A DNA stretch of 64,000 nt from Otis tarda. Taxonomy: Eukaryota > Chordata > Aves > Otidiformes > Otididae. This document shows, piece by piece, positions 1 to 14,600 of this stretch (the stretch's first letter is position 1; each line of letters begins with the position of its first letter). Position numbers and translations under genes: made by a program. The DNA is taken from positions 146,209,053 through 146,273,052 of the forward strand of contig CM048552.1 in assembly GCA_026413225.1 (NCBI GenBank), read 5' to 3'. Below the pieces are notes generated by a model, which was not told where the DNA came from, searched no databases, and saw only the letters and a list, made by a program, of their open reading frames with translations.

Positions 1-3000
1 CTGCTGAATAATACATATTGTTTGACCAAATAATAAAAAGTAGGTCATCGGGGATTTGGCCCTGCTTGCCAGCAGAACAGCACAAGGCAGAGTTTTACTC
101 TTGCATACACAGACTGCAAAACCCCTGGCAAGCATCCGAGCTATTTAGCAAGGATGAAATCTGTCCTTAGATCCACTCAACCGGCCACGCAGAGGTAGGG
201 TTTATTTTGGCTCTTTCTTTCTTTGATACAGCTGGTGCTGGTTTTCTTTTAGTTAATAGCAACGTAATGCTATTTAACTTTTTCGTAGCAACTCCAGAAA
301 CTGAAGAGCTCTTCGTTGCTCCTGGCCATTCAAACAAACTCTACCCTTCTCCTCCAAAGAATCGTCATTTCAGCACAAATTCCAGATAAAACTTAACTAT
401 TACTGATTCAGTTTTTTCGAAAAAACCCAGCACATTAAGGAAGCAGCAGCTGTCACTTCCCTGAATGGCAACTTGTGTTAAAATGTGAATATTCAGAGCA
501 CTATTTCCTCTTGATCCCAAGTTGATTCTAGGAATCTGCTAAAGGATCTTTAAACAGCAATGAAATTCAGTGCCATGACTTCAAGGATTACTGTGCTTTG
601 CATATGAACATTTAGGCAACAGACACACAACAAACTGACCAAATCACAGTTAAATATTTCAACAGCAGAATAAGAAGAAAAGAAAAGCGGCTCCCTCCTC
701 AAACCCAAAACAGTCCAACAGAAGCCCAGCATGTAAAAATTATTCTGAAACACATGCTTCTTCTGGAGCCAAGGCATATATAACAAATATAGCAGGAAAT
801 TAATAATCGAAAGCCTGTTTTGTGCAGTAAGGGCTGCAGTCCCTTATACCTGGGATTCATCCTTCCCTCCTTGCTAAAGGGGAATTATCTTCCTCCTGCA
901 GGATGTCTCTCACAGGTGGTAAAGACTCACTTATGTTGAAGCATCCACACTCACATTACCTTGATTCACATGACAGTCACCAGAGAGAAATGTGCACTGA
1001 GAAAGTGTCACTTATCTGGCCTGCTATAGCTGTCTGCCTTAAGTGAACCGAGACCGATGAGTCCCTGCTTCCCTCCTGTGACAGTGAGGAGAGCCTAGAC
1101 AATTAGCTCAGATATCAACGCTGAAAACACACATCTGATCAGATGAATCCCATCTACATAAACCATGGCGGAAAAGGGGGAATGAGTTGGTTCTTTGTGT
1201 GGTAAAATTTGGGCAATAACTTCAAAAAGTTAAGAAAACTAAGCCCCAGCACCATGTAGGATGAGCTGGCTTGCCAACTTACTGGCCATTGCTATTTCAA
1301 AACCCATCAAATCTGCATGACATTGCAAGGCATTCAAAGATTAAATAAATGTTGTGAATAACTGTTGTTAAAAAAATTGGCTATAAGTACACAAACCAGT
1401 ATTAAAATACCTGTTTTAGGTGTTTTTATTAAAACTTTGATGGAAAATGAAAGTTTACTGGGACTGTTAATGACTTAGCTTTGCACACAGAGGGAAGAGT
1501 CTACAGAAGCCCAAGCAAAAACCATGTCTATGTAAAACAAGGCCCCAAAGGTCTCCTGAGTATTACAGTCTCTTTATTTATCTGTCTTCTCTGGAGCATG
1601 TGTGCCCAAACTGTTTGCAAGCTGCAAGTTGTCCCCCTCACCTGCGATGCAGGTTCCTAACCTGGTGTTGGGTCTTTAGGTCCCACTTGTAAACCTTGCG
1701 GCCTTCTAGCCGCACCAGTTGGTAGGTGGCAACGTGCAATCTAATAACCTGTATTGCTGTGGACCTGGGAAATTGCCTCTCCTCTAGCTGAGGCTCCTCC
1801 TTGTGTGCTGGCCTGTTTAGAAAATGGGCAGAGAAGACAGGAAATGAACTTTCCTGATGAATCTAAGTATCCCAAATCATTTACATCAGCTGAGCAGATG
1901 CCACTGAAATCACAGTATTTTGCTCAGACATTTAAGCTGTTCAAAGCACATGCAGTTCTCCTCTCTATGAAGAGCAAGAGTGACAGTTCATGAACTACTC
2001 ATTAACCAGGTCAGCTGAAGACCCTTTCCGACCATGTGCAAGTCAATTTGAGTTAACTGGATAATAATCATACCTTAACCATGTTTGCTGGCCTCAGCTT
2101 TTATTCGGTCTGGTGTTCGCTTACAAACCACAAATGACAGAGCTTGGTAATACCGAAGTCTTAAGTAATATCTACTATCCTAATGTAACACCGTAAGTCT
2201 CAGATGTTTTGGTTTAATGTATATGGCAAGTAATACTTTGGAACTTTCCAAATGAATGGCAACTGAACAGCATCACTGAAATAGTGATGTTATTAATAGA
2301 AGTCATACACAAAGACAATGGATAAGAAGAGGCCAAATTATTTAATTCCACCATCATAAATCTTATGTGCAATTAATTTTTTTTCTGTCTTAAATTGGTC
2401 TTTTCCCTATCCTTTTAGCAATTTGATAGATTGACCTAATTAACCTGGATTGATTTGCACATTTGAAAACCAGGTTTCCTTCTTACTCTATCGGACATGT
2501 TCTTTCCCCTTCATCTCTCTAAGGTCTCTACTATCTTTCACTGCCTCCTCCTCTTCTTTTCTCTTCCCTGCTCTCTTCTGGCTTTCCTATTTTTATCTTT
2601 CAAATTCCCTCAAAACAGGCTTTCAGGTAGGTGTAACCTTTACTTATTGTAAAAATTGCTGACTCAGAAGTTGTCGGGAATTTTTTATTTAACTTGTCCA
2701 CATTCTATGGAACAAGCAGAGCTACTTACTGACACTGTAGCTGAAATGCCAAAACGATGGTATTTATGCCCCTAGAAGCCTTGATTCCCTAATTCGGATA
2801 ATATTACACTGTATTTTTATAATACAATTTGTCTTCAGCAATGACAGTTATAGAGTTTTGAATAATAACAGACATTTTTTAAAGACTATACTAATCTCTT
2901 ATCTTCCCATTTGTTATTTCCTTGTCCTGCCTGTTACTATAATATAATAGTCGTGCATTACGGGCATAAAAGGCTCTATTCCATCATGAGATGTGCACTT

Positions 3001-6000
3001 CAGATAGATTGTCCCCACCAACTATTGCCAAACAAATTAAACAGCACAAACATGTCCATGACCATAAATCTTCTATGCATCCCTCCTTCCCATACTTATA
3101 AAAATATGACTTTCCTTCTGAACCATGTGGGACAAGCAGACTTGGATGGTATACTGCCCATTGGAGCTTACAGAAGCAGACTCCATCCAGACCAAGGAGG
3201 GCTGAGAGCCTGGGGACAATGCTCTGGGACTTCAACATGGGCCAGATTCAACATTTGCCATTTGCCATCTTTCCTTCCTGTATCACCTATGCCTGAATAA
3301 ATATGGTCGGGCACCCTGAGGCACATTTTATTTCCAAGGGATTTCTAATGTGACACTGTACAGGGGTCACTTAGGCTCAGATGGCTAACAGTGACCCAAA
3401 CAAATGGCATAGATATGGATTTTTATGGGATTGGTGATGTGGTGACTGGAATTCGGGGGCTTGGTGTAGGCCTCCTATATCCCAGGCATTTGCCCATTCC
3501 TTGTCAATGCAATTTTCAATTTGGACATCTGGGTCTTCCTGGAGTCTGTAATATAATGTACAATGAGACCTAGAAGTGAATCAGCAGCTGATGAGAAAGA
3601 CAGTGAGCGCTTCACCAAGAGGAGCAGATCCTCATCTGCCAACTGCATGGCCCATCCTGCCGTCAGCCCTGGGCAGGGCTATGATATCTCTGGTGCAAGC
3701 ACCTTCTCCCCTGCCTACCCTGCGTTCTGTACCTTCTTCCCTGCCTGCATCTCCCTGAATACACTCCTTCCTACCTGACTGAAAAGCCTGAATAATTACA
3801 TTGTGGGCTGCATGGCATAATCCTAACTCTTTGTAGGATTCTCCTACTCTTTGTCCTTCTTGTTTCTCCCCTGTACCATGGCTAATTAATTTTATATTGC
3901 AAACCATCCACTTTTGAAAGATATGTTGAGGTTCACATTAAATGCAAAATTTCAGCCTCCTTCATGTGCCCTTGATAAAGATGATTTTATAGCCCTTATG
4001 TCAGATGTTTTGGGCACTAATTGTGCCTTTATGTTACTCAGGCTAATAAATTTGCAGCAGTTTCGGTTGTTTTCTTTTTCCCCCTGAAAAGTAACAAGTA
4101 CCAAGTGCCTGGATTTTATTTTCTTCCTTACCTTTATTGGACTATATTAGATACAAACAGACTCATTACTGTGAGGTGCACAAACCAGAAAAAAATATTT
4201 CTAAGTTTAAATCCAATTATATGACAATTTTCTGAGCATACCATTAAGCCTATTAGCAGTAGGATGAAAAAAAACCATATAAATGCATAAGTTAACAAAA
4301 TGTAATAGACCAAAACAAAATGCAGTAACTGGACAAATTAGAATACACAAATACAGCTGATACAACTAAATGATCCAAGGTGCCCATATTAAAACCAGAG
4401 AGAACCCAAACTGTCAGCAGCCCACGAAGAGCAATCTGTGGCTCAGACCCAGCCCGCGCAGTCACAGGCACCTCGGTCTCTCCGCTACATGGGAGCCTGG
4501 GGTCTTCAGAGGGATCTTTCTGCACCTAAAAGTTCCCAGTCTCTGCACACACCACATCCCTTTCACGTGGACATGCCAATATGATCAAAATCGGGCTGCT
4601 GTGCTCCTCGCTTCCTCCCACCACCATCACAAGCATTACCATGCCCCTTGCCTTGGGGAAAAGGGATGTCCCCCAGCTGGGAAAAGGCTGGCTGGGTCTA
4701 TCATGAGATTTAGGTCTCACCCAGCGTGGGCACCACAATGGCACTGAAGTAACTTAGGCACCTTCCCATTCAGGCTCTGGAGACATGGCACACCCCACAA
4801 CCCAAGCCAAAGCCTTGTAAGGCTCCAAGAGGAGCCTTCTTGTAACAAACCTGCAGGACTGGTACCACAAAACACATGGCCTTCAGGAGTATGGGTGCTT
4901 CCTTTTGGCCAGTGCCTCCATGGCGAGAATGCTCTGCTAAGGTTAGGGAACATGGTGCCAGCAGTCAAGAGCCACTCTTGAAGAGAAAAAAAAAAAAGCA
5001 GTGGGGAGAGATCCAGAGCTATATGCCCTCAGGGAGCACCACAGGCAGCTTCACCTTGGAGGAGGTGCTCGCCGGGGTCCGTAGCAATTCAAAGCAAGTG
5101 AATTCGGAGTAGCAGCCCAGAGTTAGAGGCACAAGCCTTGGGGAGGAGAACAGCCCCAAAATACAGCCCTGTTTTATAGGATTTCCAGCTGGATAGCTTT
5201 GGTAGGGCTTCTGGATCCTGCTCCCAGAGACACGGGCCGCTCCATGCATTGTGCTGTCTAGATGTAATATATTGCTACTAACTTCAAAAGCCACACTATA
5301 AAGTAACAGTTATTAGAAATGTAAAGCACAATGTATAAAAAAATACTATGTTCTCCTTATTATAGAGGAGTAAACTTTGATTAGTGGAAGCGATTAGTCT
5401 ATAAAGTTTAACTTGCCATTTATTAACCTAACAACCTAACAACCTGGTGTTATTAAATACTCAGGGTGGGAACCACTGTGACCTGTGGAAACGTGTTCGC
5501 CTGCAAAACTGCAGATCAATAGTTCTACATTTAGCTAAAGCTTTATGTATTATGCCAAATACAGTTCATAAATGTCACTTCATACTTTGCATTAGTACAA
5601 ATTATTAGCAAGGAGTCACACCCCTGGCTTGCCACACCAAAATACATAATTAGTTGTTTCAGCAGGTCTTCTGATTTATAGTTATGCTTAATAATGCTGT
5701 TAAAAATACAATAAATAACCTTTTTGTTCTAACAATTTAGGGTATTTTTTTCACGTACTGTTCAATGAGGTGAAAGTTTATAATAGGCAGAAGTTTTAAA
5801 CTGATAGAAACTAAGCTGAATATAGGAATATACAACAATCAAAATCCATTAAGAAATTTACTTTCTAGATATATAAGATCACAGAATGAACCTAAAAATG
5901 TGATAGACTGAAAATACAAATTTGAGTGATCTCTAAAAAGAAAGACAATTTTCTACAAATGCTTTTTTAAATCTATTGCTTGAAATGGTACTTTCTGAAA

Positions 6001-9000
6001 AAATGCTTATAGTGACATTTTACTATGCATTCAAGTGTCCTATTCTAACTACTTTCCTTAATTATACCGAGCTTACAGACATTTTCAGTCTCTTATCCAG
6101 ATATAGCATTCGGGGCAGTAACATTTGCAAGATATGTATTGGAGATAGATCTGAACTTCAGACTTCACATAGCATAGTGAGCACACCTTAACAATTTTAA
6201 TTGGCCGCAATAACTCCGAGAGGTCAGCAGTAAAATCTGTATACCAAAGTTTATGGCTGTCATTTTACAGATTTTTGATTTAGGGTTAGCGCTGGCACAG
6301 CAATTAATGATCAAACTGTGATATTTAAACTTCTGGTCTCAAATGCAGGCACTCTTCCTGAGCAACCAGAGACCGTGACAAAACCAAGCAGAAGGTCACA
6401 GCCTGCTCCTTCGTGCAGACGTTGTCCTCTCCCTAGAGCCAGCAATCCTTCCGGTGTTTGCACTGGATGTGTGCAAACACAGATATCCCCTGTCCTCCAT
6501 CCGCCTGCAGTGGTAAGGACCAGATGCACTGCGGCCCAAGCCAGGTGTTAGAAAGGGGGAGAGAGAGGAGCTAACTAGGGAAACCTTCAAAAGGTTACGT
6601 TCATTATGACAAATGCTGCGCAAAGGGTCATAAATGCACTTTCACGGAAGCCCACAGATAGAAGGGATGTTAGCCAGAGCTTCTTGGGTTGGCGCATTCC
6701 CTATCATTTAACACCCGTAATGGAACAGCGTCCTCGTATTTCTCATGACACTGTTATTCTTCTTAATGGGGATTAACAGCCTTTCATGTTATTTCCAGCC
6801 CAGATTTCTCATGAACTAACATTCCCACATCAGATACTATATTAGCCAATAATAAGAATAAATGACAGACTGTGTAGTTTCTTGCCTGACAAGGGTGCTG
6901 CATTATCCCACCACACAAAGAGTACAAAGAAATTTCTGAGTTTTATTTATTGTTTTGGCTATTACATAAAAATATTACAGAAATAAAAACTCTGAAGAAC
7001 TAGTATGGTGTGGTATTGCTCCAGTCATAATGTGCTAGCAGACAATCAATTCTTATAAAAGCTTTTCTCTTTCAGAGTAGTTTAGTTGTCCAAAGGGAAT
7101 AAATAATTTACTGCTTGTTCAATCCAGTACTTCTGTCCTATTATTTAAAAAAAAATATTCTACTTTGAATTTACCACATAAAATGTTCTTTGTTTACATT
7201 TTGACAATTTCAAATCTGTTTCATCATGAAGCACATAGAGGACGATATCCTTGGTCAAGCGAGCTCACCATCATGATGCTGATGGCTTGAGAAGAGTTCA
7301 GGTGTACATTTTATTTCCCTATTTTTGAAGCCAGTATGGGCTCTCTGGATTTATTTTGCTGTAAATTTTCATTATTTTCACATTTTCAAACGAAAACCTT
7401 ACACAGCTTATAGACACAGACATGCATTCTTACTGTACCTAAATACAAGTCGGTGTTGTCAAATTGGTTCACAGCTGGCTTGAAACTACCTTGCAGTTGA
7501 CATGATTGTCAGGAAACTCTGCAGAGAAAGGTTGGAGGAGCTTGTTGACACTAGAGGTGGCCATGTGTAAAAGAGGACCACACAGTGTTGGCAGCAGAGA
7601 CCCCTGTGTGGCACTGCATTGACACTGCCCACGCTCTACCCACTCATGGCTGCATGGAGGAGCTTCCCCATCCCCCGGACGGAGTATCCCCAGCACCTTC
7701 CACAACCCGAGATTTCCTGGAGAGGAACAATCTTAAATACTCAAGTATCTCAATTTTCAGAGAATGAGATTATGCCCTAAGCATTTAGTTAATCTAGCAG
7801 ATTTTTTCACATTTTTACAGATGAAGTACTCTTAGTAGTTCTTCTAAGAAAAAATACACTGTTTCAGTTGGAGACAGGCCTTAATTTACCATTAAGAAAG
7901 AAAAAAAAAAACCCCAACTTGTACATGTCTTCTACACTGTCTTCCCAAATGTTTGCACCTTTAAAGTATTTGAGGAATAATCTGAAAAAGAGGAGAATGA
8001 AAATGAAAGCATGAAATAGCACGACACATGTCTGTATTAGTGGTATCTTCAGCTGAGAAACTTACAATTTAATTTTTACTTTTAAATTGTCTTTTTCAAA
8101 CTGGTTTACTGATGGGTGAGAAGTCAGTATTTACTAGCAAAATGAACAGTGTTTAGAGGAGCGGAGTTCAAATTCAGCTTTTCAGTTTGACCTCGTCCCC
8201 ATGTAACAGTGAACCTAAAAACTCTTGAGACCAACTGCATGACCTGTAGGGCCTTCCTCTAAAATCTTTTTAATTACAATGTCAAAGTCACTCATTTACT
8301 GTCTGTGGTATGACATAGAGATTCTGAACTGCATTCAAATCTCAGATTATCACAGTGTTTTAAAATAGCATGGTTACTTGATTATAAAAGGGATCTATGC
8401 TAGAGCATCACTTTGAAATGGGCAAAAGATGTACCAAACACTCTTCTAAATATGCTAGCTATGTTGGCCTTGTTGTTGGTGTGATTCTTTTCTGATTTCT
8501 GCTCCAGCGATCACTGGTTACTCTCATGGTCACGGTAAGTGGTCTCTAGGTACATTTCCAGTATTTTCACTGATGCATTTTTCATCTAAAAGTGTGATGA
8601 ATACACAGTGACCTGTGAATGGTTTTGAGGGCTGACATTCGTCTCTTGACCCTTAAAACTTTGAAGTAACTACAGCAAAATATTTAAAGACAAAAATGAA
8701 AATCTCTCTCTAAATACAATTTAATGACTAGCAGGTATTAAAAAGCAACATGTGCGGCCATCCTAGAACACAGTGTCATCACTCCAACTCCAGAATAAAC
8801 TTAGCAAAACCCTACCGCTAGTACCAGAATTAATATAATACTAGATTTAGTTAATAACATGCACATTACACTGAAAAATCCTTGCATCAGTGGCTGAAAT
8901 TCCTGATCAGTTTTATGGCCTGCCTATGAGACCACAGGTCCAGACCACACTGCTGGACAGAACCTTTGAACTATTGCTTGGTTTTGATTTGGAGGTTAGT

Positions 9001-11236
9001 GAAGAGCCATAGAAATGAAGGTGTAATATACTTCATTGCCTCAAGAAACACACTTTTGCTCTCTAAGAACAAAAACCTGGGCTTGCTTTCTGCAGCTTAT
9101 TGACTGGAACATCATGCTTGGATCATATTGCGCAAGGGCTTATGGCTATTCATGCCGCTTCTGCATGGAAAGTCAGCAATTGATCTGTGAAGTCCTAGAC
9201 AGCCTGGGTCACATTCTTGAGACAAGAGATTGAAAATTTTAGGGTAGAAATACTTGACTGGACTGAAAAATTCAATGTTGGCCTTCACAGAATTATTTAT
9301 AAACTCAATAAATTGTTTCAGGTGAAAAAAAAAAAATCAGGTCTACATTTACAAGACCATTGACAGCAATATGTTTACCATCAGCCGCACTTCTAGCACA
9401 CAGTATGTATGAGAACCGGGTTCAAATCCACACACTAACTTGATTGATTGCAAGCAGGGATTCGAGTCTGGGTCATCACACTTTTTCTCAGTGGTTCACT
9501 GCACGTTTAAGTAGGTTGCAAAAACTGAATATCTCCCACAGAACTAACTGGATGAGCCCAGCCCTGTTGTGCATGTCACGTGCTGAGGAGATGAGGAAGA
9601 CAGGAGAGCTACATTTAGATCCATCCTGGTCCAATAACAGCAAGACTGAACTCCCACTCAGCAATGTGGAGATGGGACATACGCAATTTCTCCTGTTAAA
9701 GCTGTTCCACTTTTTTTCACTGAATACTTCATGTTCAACAAGAGAGGGAGCAAGTAAATAACTCCCTTGCTTGATAGGGAATTCATTCAGGACATGAGAT
9801 GCCTGGGCTCTGTTCTCTGTGCCTGGGACAAGTTTGGAAAGAGAAAGTAGAGCAGCATCAAAAGAAAGGGTGGAAAACCCTTCTCAGTCCTCTCTGGAGT
9901 ATCCTACAGGTTTGTAGCCAGAACAGTCTTTCAAAGGCTTTTAGGTAAAAGTACCTGTGCCATCTCTTCCTCATCCCATTTTATCAGTCTAATTTGACAC
10001 TGCCTTTGCTTTGAGCATAAGCGTGTTCTACAGAAGCATTTTACCTTTGTGTCGGAGGAGGATGCTTTGCTCCATTAGAAACAATTCCCCTAATTTTTCA
10101 TTCTGACAAAAAAAAAAAAATTAATTTCAGTTAATTCTTAAACAATTTAAAATATATTTTTATCTGGCTCGAGAACTGAAGGAAAGCACATACAACTTAC
10201 TCAAAGCCCTGCCCTTTCTTGAAATTTTCCTACTGCTACTGACTGTGAGGGTAGTGGAACTGAGCCTTCTGAGTTTTAAGCAAAACAGATCAGTTAACGG
10301 TTATTTCCTGAATTTATTTCCTTTAATTCACTACAATTGGCTAAAAGTAGCCCGGGAGCATTACAAGCTACACAGAGGCAGGAGGAGGGAAGGGACTGAG
10401 ACACTCCAGAGAGGTCTGCTCATCACCAGCAGGAGTTAACACTGGCTCCTCCGACAATCAAAAAATAATTGTAAGTCATTATGCATATCGAAAAATGCCT
10501 GAGATCACACTTGTAGGCACCCACGTGTGCAGCATCCTCCTGTTTCCAGGAAAAGTGTGCCTTCCTGGAGGCTGATACCATCCCACTATAAACCTCCCCG
10601 GATTTGATATTTAATGTGCCCAGCTCTGGATAGATGCCAGCACTGCCAGCGATGCCTGACCTCCCCCAGAGAAACTGGCTGGCAGTGAGACATTTCCAAC
10701 GCAGCTCCCTAGATGCTGGACTTTGTCTGCTTCTGCTTTTTTTTTTTTGTTTTAGGAATTTTAGAAAAATAATCCCGACTGTTGTAAAATGCAAAATACA
10801 GCTTTGTGAATTGGTGCTATGGATATGGTAGAAGAGGACCATTTGTGTTTGGGACTGAACAGAACTTCAAAAGATAGACTGAACAGACTGACATAGAGAT
10901 GGCTAATGGCAACTCTGTCCTCATAAATATTAAATGCCTTTTCTTAGGTGGTGGAAATTTCTTGTTATTGCATGATGTCCAAGTGCAAAGGTAGGTGCTT
11001 CCTCAGCAAACTTATTATGACAAGACATCCAGTAAGACAAAGCCAGTATTTAATGACAAGAAAATAATTGTGTAGCTTGGTGGTCATAGCATTCATCCAA
11101 ATGTGAAGGCTTCTGGTTTCTGATTTCCCTTCCATCCAACAGTTAATAAATGGTGTGTGGGAAAGGATCAAAATAAGAGATTGCAATACCTTTTCTTGCT
11201 TTTCCTGAGGTATCCTATGTATATATAAACACATAA
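1..11236. other. non-coding intronic sequence, no recognisable gene
   Basis: AT-rich unique-looking DNA. Open frames are at most about 140 codons, lack protein-family features and are what chance predicts. Small local features: A-runs at about 4987 and 7900, and an AATAAA at 9307-9312 followed 12 bases later by A12 (9325-9336). There is a somewhat GC-richer patch at about 4430-5060 with no CpG cluster. No CR1 fragment was recognised on either strand here. Confidence 0.7.
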
Positions 11237-11543
11237 GGATTCAGAATGGATTGAGAGCAGCCCTGTGGAGAAAGACTTGGGGATACTGGAAGATGAAAAA
11301 CTGGGTATGCGCTAGCACTGTGCGCTCGCAGTCCAGAAAGCCAGTTGTATCTCAGGCTGCATAAAAAGTCATGTAGTCAGCAGTTTGAGGGAGGTGATTC
11401 TGCCCCTCCTGGAAATATTCAAGGCCAGGCTGGATGGGCTCTGAGCAACCTGATCTAGTCAGGGATGTCCCTACCCATGGCAGGGAGGTTAGACTATATG
11501 ACTTTGAAGGTCCCTTCCAATCCAAACCATTCCATGATTCTAT
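11237..11543 (+). mobile_element. CR1 LINE fragment with internal deletion
   Basis: Bases 11237-11405 match the C-terminal coding part of CR1 ORF2, collinear with 59226-59397 of the longer copy in this window (shared blocks: GCAGCCCTGT, GAGAAAGACTTG, GGAGGTGATTCT). At about 11405-11411 the sequence jumps straight to the 3' UTR (GGAAATATTCAAGGCCAGGC…), equivalent to about 59802 in the longer copy, so roughly 400 bp are missing. The 3' end is the normal CR1 end (GAAGGTCCCTTCCAATCC, then CATGATTCTAT). Orientation is opposite to AFF2 transcription. It is non-functional and strongly 5'-truncated. Confidence 0.9.
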
Positions 11544-11624
11544 AAGCCTGTTCACACACATGTACAGACATACATTTACATGCATGTATATATATATACA
11601 TATATTTATGCATCCACATATATG
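11544..11624. repeat. alternating purine-pyrimidine (CA/TG/TA) tract
   Basis: A run of ACACACATGT, ACATGCATGT and a TATATATATA core directly follows the 3' end of the CR1 copy. It is a low-complexity microsatellite-like tract of the kind that can adopt left-handed DNA or vary in length. Its position suggests it was either the AT-rich insertion target or arose from the CR1 tail repeat. Confidence 0.75.
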
Positions 11625-14600
11625 ATTTTTTGGAGTCACATACAATGCATCTATTTTTACTTAGATCTGGATATAGAACCCTCTGACAACATTTGCTACC
11701 TTGTAGTAGAAATCAAATAGCTTTAATTTACTTGTCTCTTTCTGAAGCATGTAAGGAATATCTCAGCACTTCTCCTACAGATTTCTGTCCTAATAGTGGT
11801 CATAGATGCAGTTCCCAAGGATCACATATAGGCCTGTGACGATCTTGAAGTCAGTGCTTGATTTCCTTCTAACAGCACCCATTCGGAAAGATTCACCTGG
11901 ACCATTCCAAGAGGATGATGTCTCACTAGGTCTTCCCATGTAACACTGCATGGATGCTGCTTTACGACCATAATGCTACACTCTTCAGAGAGGTTGTGGT
12001 CATCTTTTTTTTGTCATTAGATGTTGGCTGTAGCCTTACTGGATGTCCTTTCTGGTGCCCAGTGAGCACTTCTGTGCTTCCATTACTCGCTTGCTGTTGC
12101 AGCTCTTTAATTCATCCTATCACTTTCTCCACTATCATGGCTTTGAGAGTTTATTTGCTGCAGGCAATGGAGAGTTTGCACAACAGTGTGACATGAAATG
12201 TAGCGCTAGGCTGTGACTACCTACTGTTGGTGTGCTGCTCCAGTCCAGCAGCATGGTCTGTGTGTGTTTATCTCATCAGTTTGCCTTTTCAATATATTTT
12301 CTTGGCAATCTTGACAGCTGCTTCTGCTTTGCTGTTAGGCTGGGGAAGATGCTGAGAAGGCACGATATGGTTGAAGCCTGCTGACGCTGTACACTTCTGA
12401 CATGCAAACTAAGGTCCATTATCCATAATAACTATTTCTGCAGCCCTCTCCCAGGCAAACTCAGCCTTATGGCCATCAGTGATAGAAACTGCTGCTTTTT
12501 TTTATGTAAGGGATCCACTTCCCAGCTGTCAATAAAAGCACTCTGCATTCATTAAGGCAGGAGGGGAAAAACGAAGACAAGACGAGCTGTGGGGTTTTGT
12601 TTAACCTCATTCCTCAGGGACGTCAGCCTCCTTGCAGCCAGTAGACCAAGCACTAAGTAGCTCAAAGTAAGATGGTTCCCTTAGGGAACTAATGGAGTAT
12701 TTACACAATGAGTCTGCTGACAGCCTGTCTGTATTAATACTGCTTAAAACAAAACTTGAGACACTCATAGAGCACAGGTTGGCAATTTAGAGGAGTGAGC
12801 TGACAGTATGGGAAAATAAAAAGAAAACAGAGAAAATAAGAGATGCAGTCTTGAAAACATTGTTTTTGCTGAAACGCTGCTAAATATCAATAGATCTCAA
12901 GGCCCACGACAGAGTGAGGAAATCAACTTCTGAAAAATTACCCTTGTTCAAAAACCAGCTGACCATTTCTTGAGCGGGGAGACCTACATCCCTAATGGGG
13001 ACCTAATGATTCTGCCATCATTGCTGCTAAAAGGAAGAGTCCCTTGTACCTGTCAAGCGACATTAGCCATAACCCTCAAATATGTCTTCACCCGAGACAG
13101 CTTTGCTGTGGGCGCGGGTGTGCACGCCCTCCCCTCCAGGCTGCTGGAGGCCAGGGATCGGCTGGGGAGGCTGTGGGGTGGCTGCTGGCCTGCGCACGGA
13201 TGGGCCCAGCATCGTCCAAGCCCTTCTTCAGCAGGGGAGAAAATCCTCCTCGCTTTCGGCCCCCAGCCGAATTAAATTGAGGTGCTCACCTTAACTGGCA
13301 CTCAAGAATACTCTGCTTTTTGATATTGTGGTCAGCATTAGCTCCAGGGGAAGAGCTGGGGGCACTTTAGACAGGGCAGGGGACACTTAGACAAGGTGCA
13401 TAAGTGAATTGTAATTTTAACCAGCTCTGCTGGGAATATAGCTGTGCAACCATGCTGTCCTCTGCAAAAGAGGGAGGCCTTTCCACCAAGACATACCAAT
13501 ATATGCCATTAGCTTGAGCAAACAGATTTTCTCTGGGCTTCAGTTTCATCACCGAGACTAGAAGAGGGATCAGCTTCAACTGAGTATTTTTATCTGTTAA
13601 GCTCCAAAAAAATGTGAAACTTATATTGAACGTAGAAAATAAAAAGCTTTAAGAAGCTTTTGTTTCAAATAAATGAACAATGCTATCAAAAGCATGAAGT
13701 ATGGCATTCTGGAGTATGATGTTGCATTTCAATACCCCTGTCAGTAGAGGATCCTTCATGATGAAAAGTTGTTTATAAATTTAAGGCAATACTAAGACAT
13801 TATTTTTCTTTTTTAACAAAAGGAAGGAAATATTTACATTTATTCTCTTTTACATGGTTACAAGTAAAAATATATACATAAATACTGTATAGGCTAAAGG
13901 GCTATAATTCTGACATGCACTTATCAGTTATTTTGCATGGTGATTTTTTATTTTTTCCCCAACTGCTGCAAGTCATTTTATGGATTTTATGTTGCCTAGG
14001 TAATCTTAAAGGTTTTAAACCTCTCATTTTCTGCTCTGCTTTAATACTGATCTCCTTGTAATGGCAATTTTTTTTGTTTTATATCTAGGTCATATGTGTT
14101 ATATGGAATGTGTCATATCATTAGCTTATTCACTCCAACTCTGTACGCTTGCTAAATATACCCAAGAGAAAGTCACCATGCTGTGAAGACAACAAGATGA
14201 CAGCACAAATCTGCATTCAATTTTCCTCAATTTCAGGTACAAGGACACATCTCACAGGATACAGGTAAAAGGTCACGCCCTTCATCTCGCATCCCTTCCA
14301 TCCTCCTGACCAGAGGAGATCAGGATGGTTCATTTTAATCTAATGACATGAAGACTTTGTGCTCGTCCTGCTCCTCTCCTTGACATATGTTCATATGAAG
14401 AATAAACCAACAACAATTCAGTTGATATTGGAAGTGGGTTTCCTTACAGCCTTGCTCATAATTCAGAACAAAATGCTATTTTAAAAAAAAACAAAACCAA
14501 AATGTCAGTGTGTCTAGGAAAAGTGTAATTAAGGACTTTGGCTTTGTAATGCTGTACTGGCAGGCAAACAAAACATGTCCTGTGAAGTGTCAGCAGAACA

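Noticed and set aside
2911..3300. 129-codon plus-strand frame
   Set aside because: No domain or signal, and flanking sequence lacks splice sites with coding support.
4370..4747. 125-codon plus-strand frame with a short His run
   Set aside because: The His run comes from CACCACCATCACAAGCAT-like low complexity; no family resemblance.
10423..10842. 139-codon minus-strand frame
   Set aside because: No recognisable family, crosses a T/A homopolymer, and length is within chance for 64 kb.
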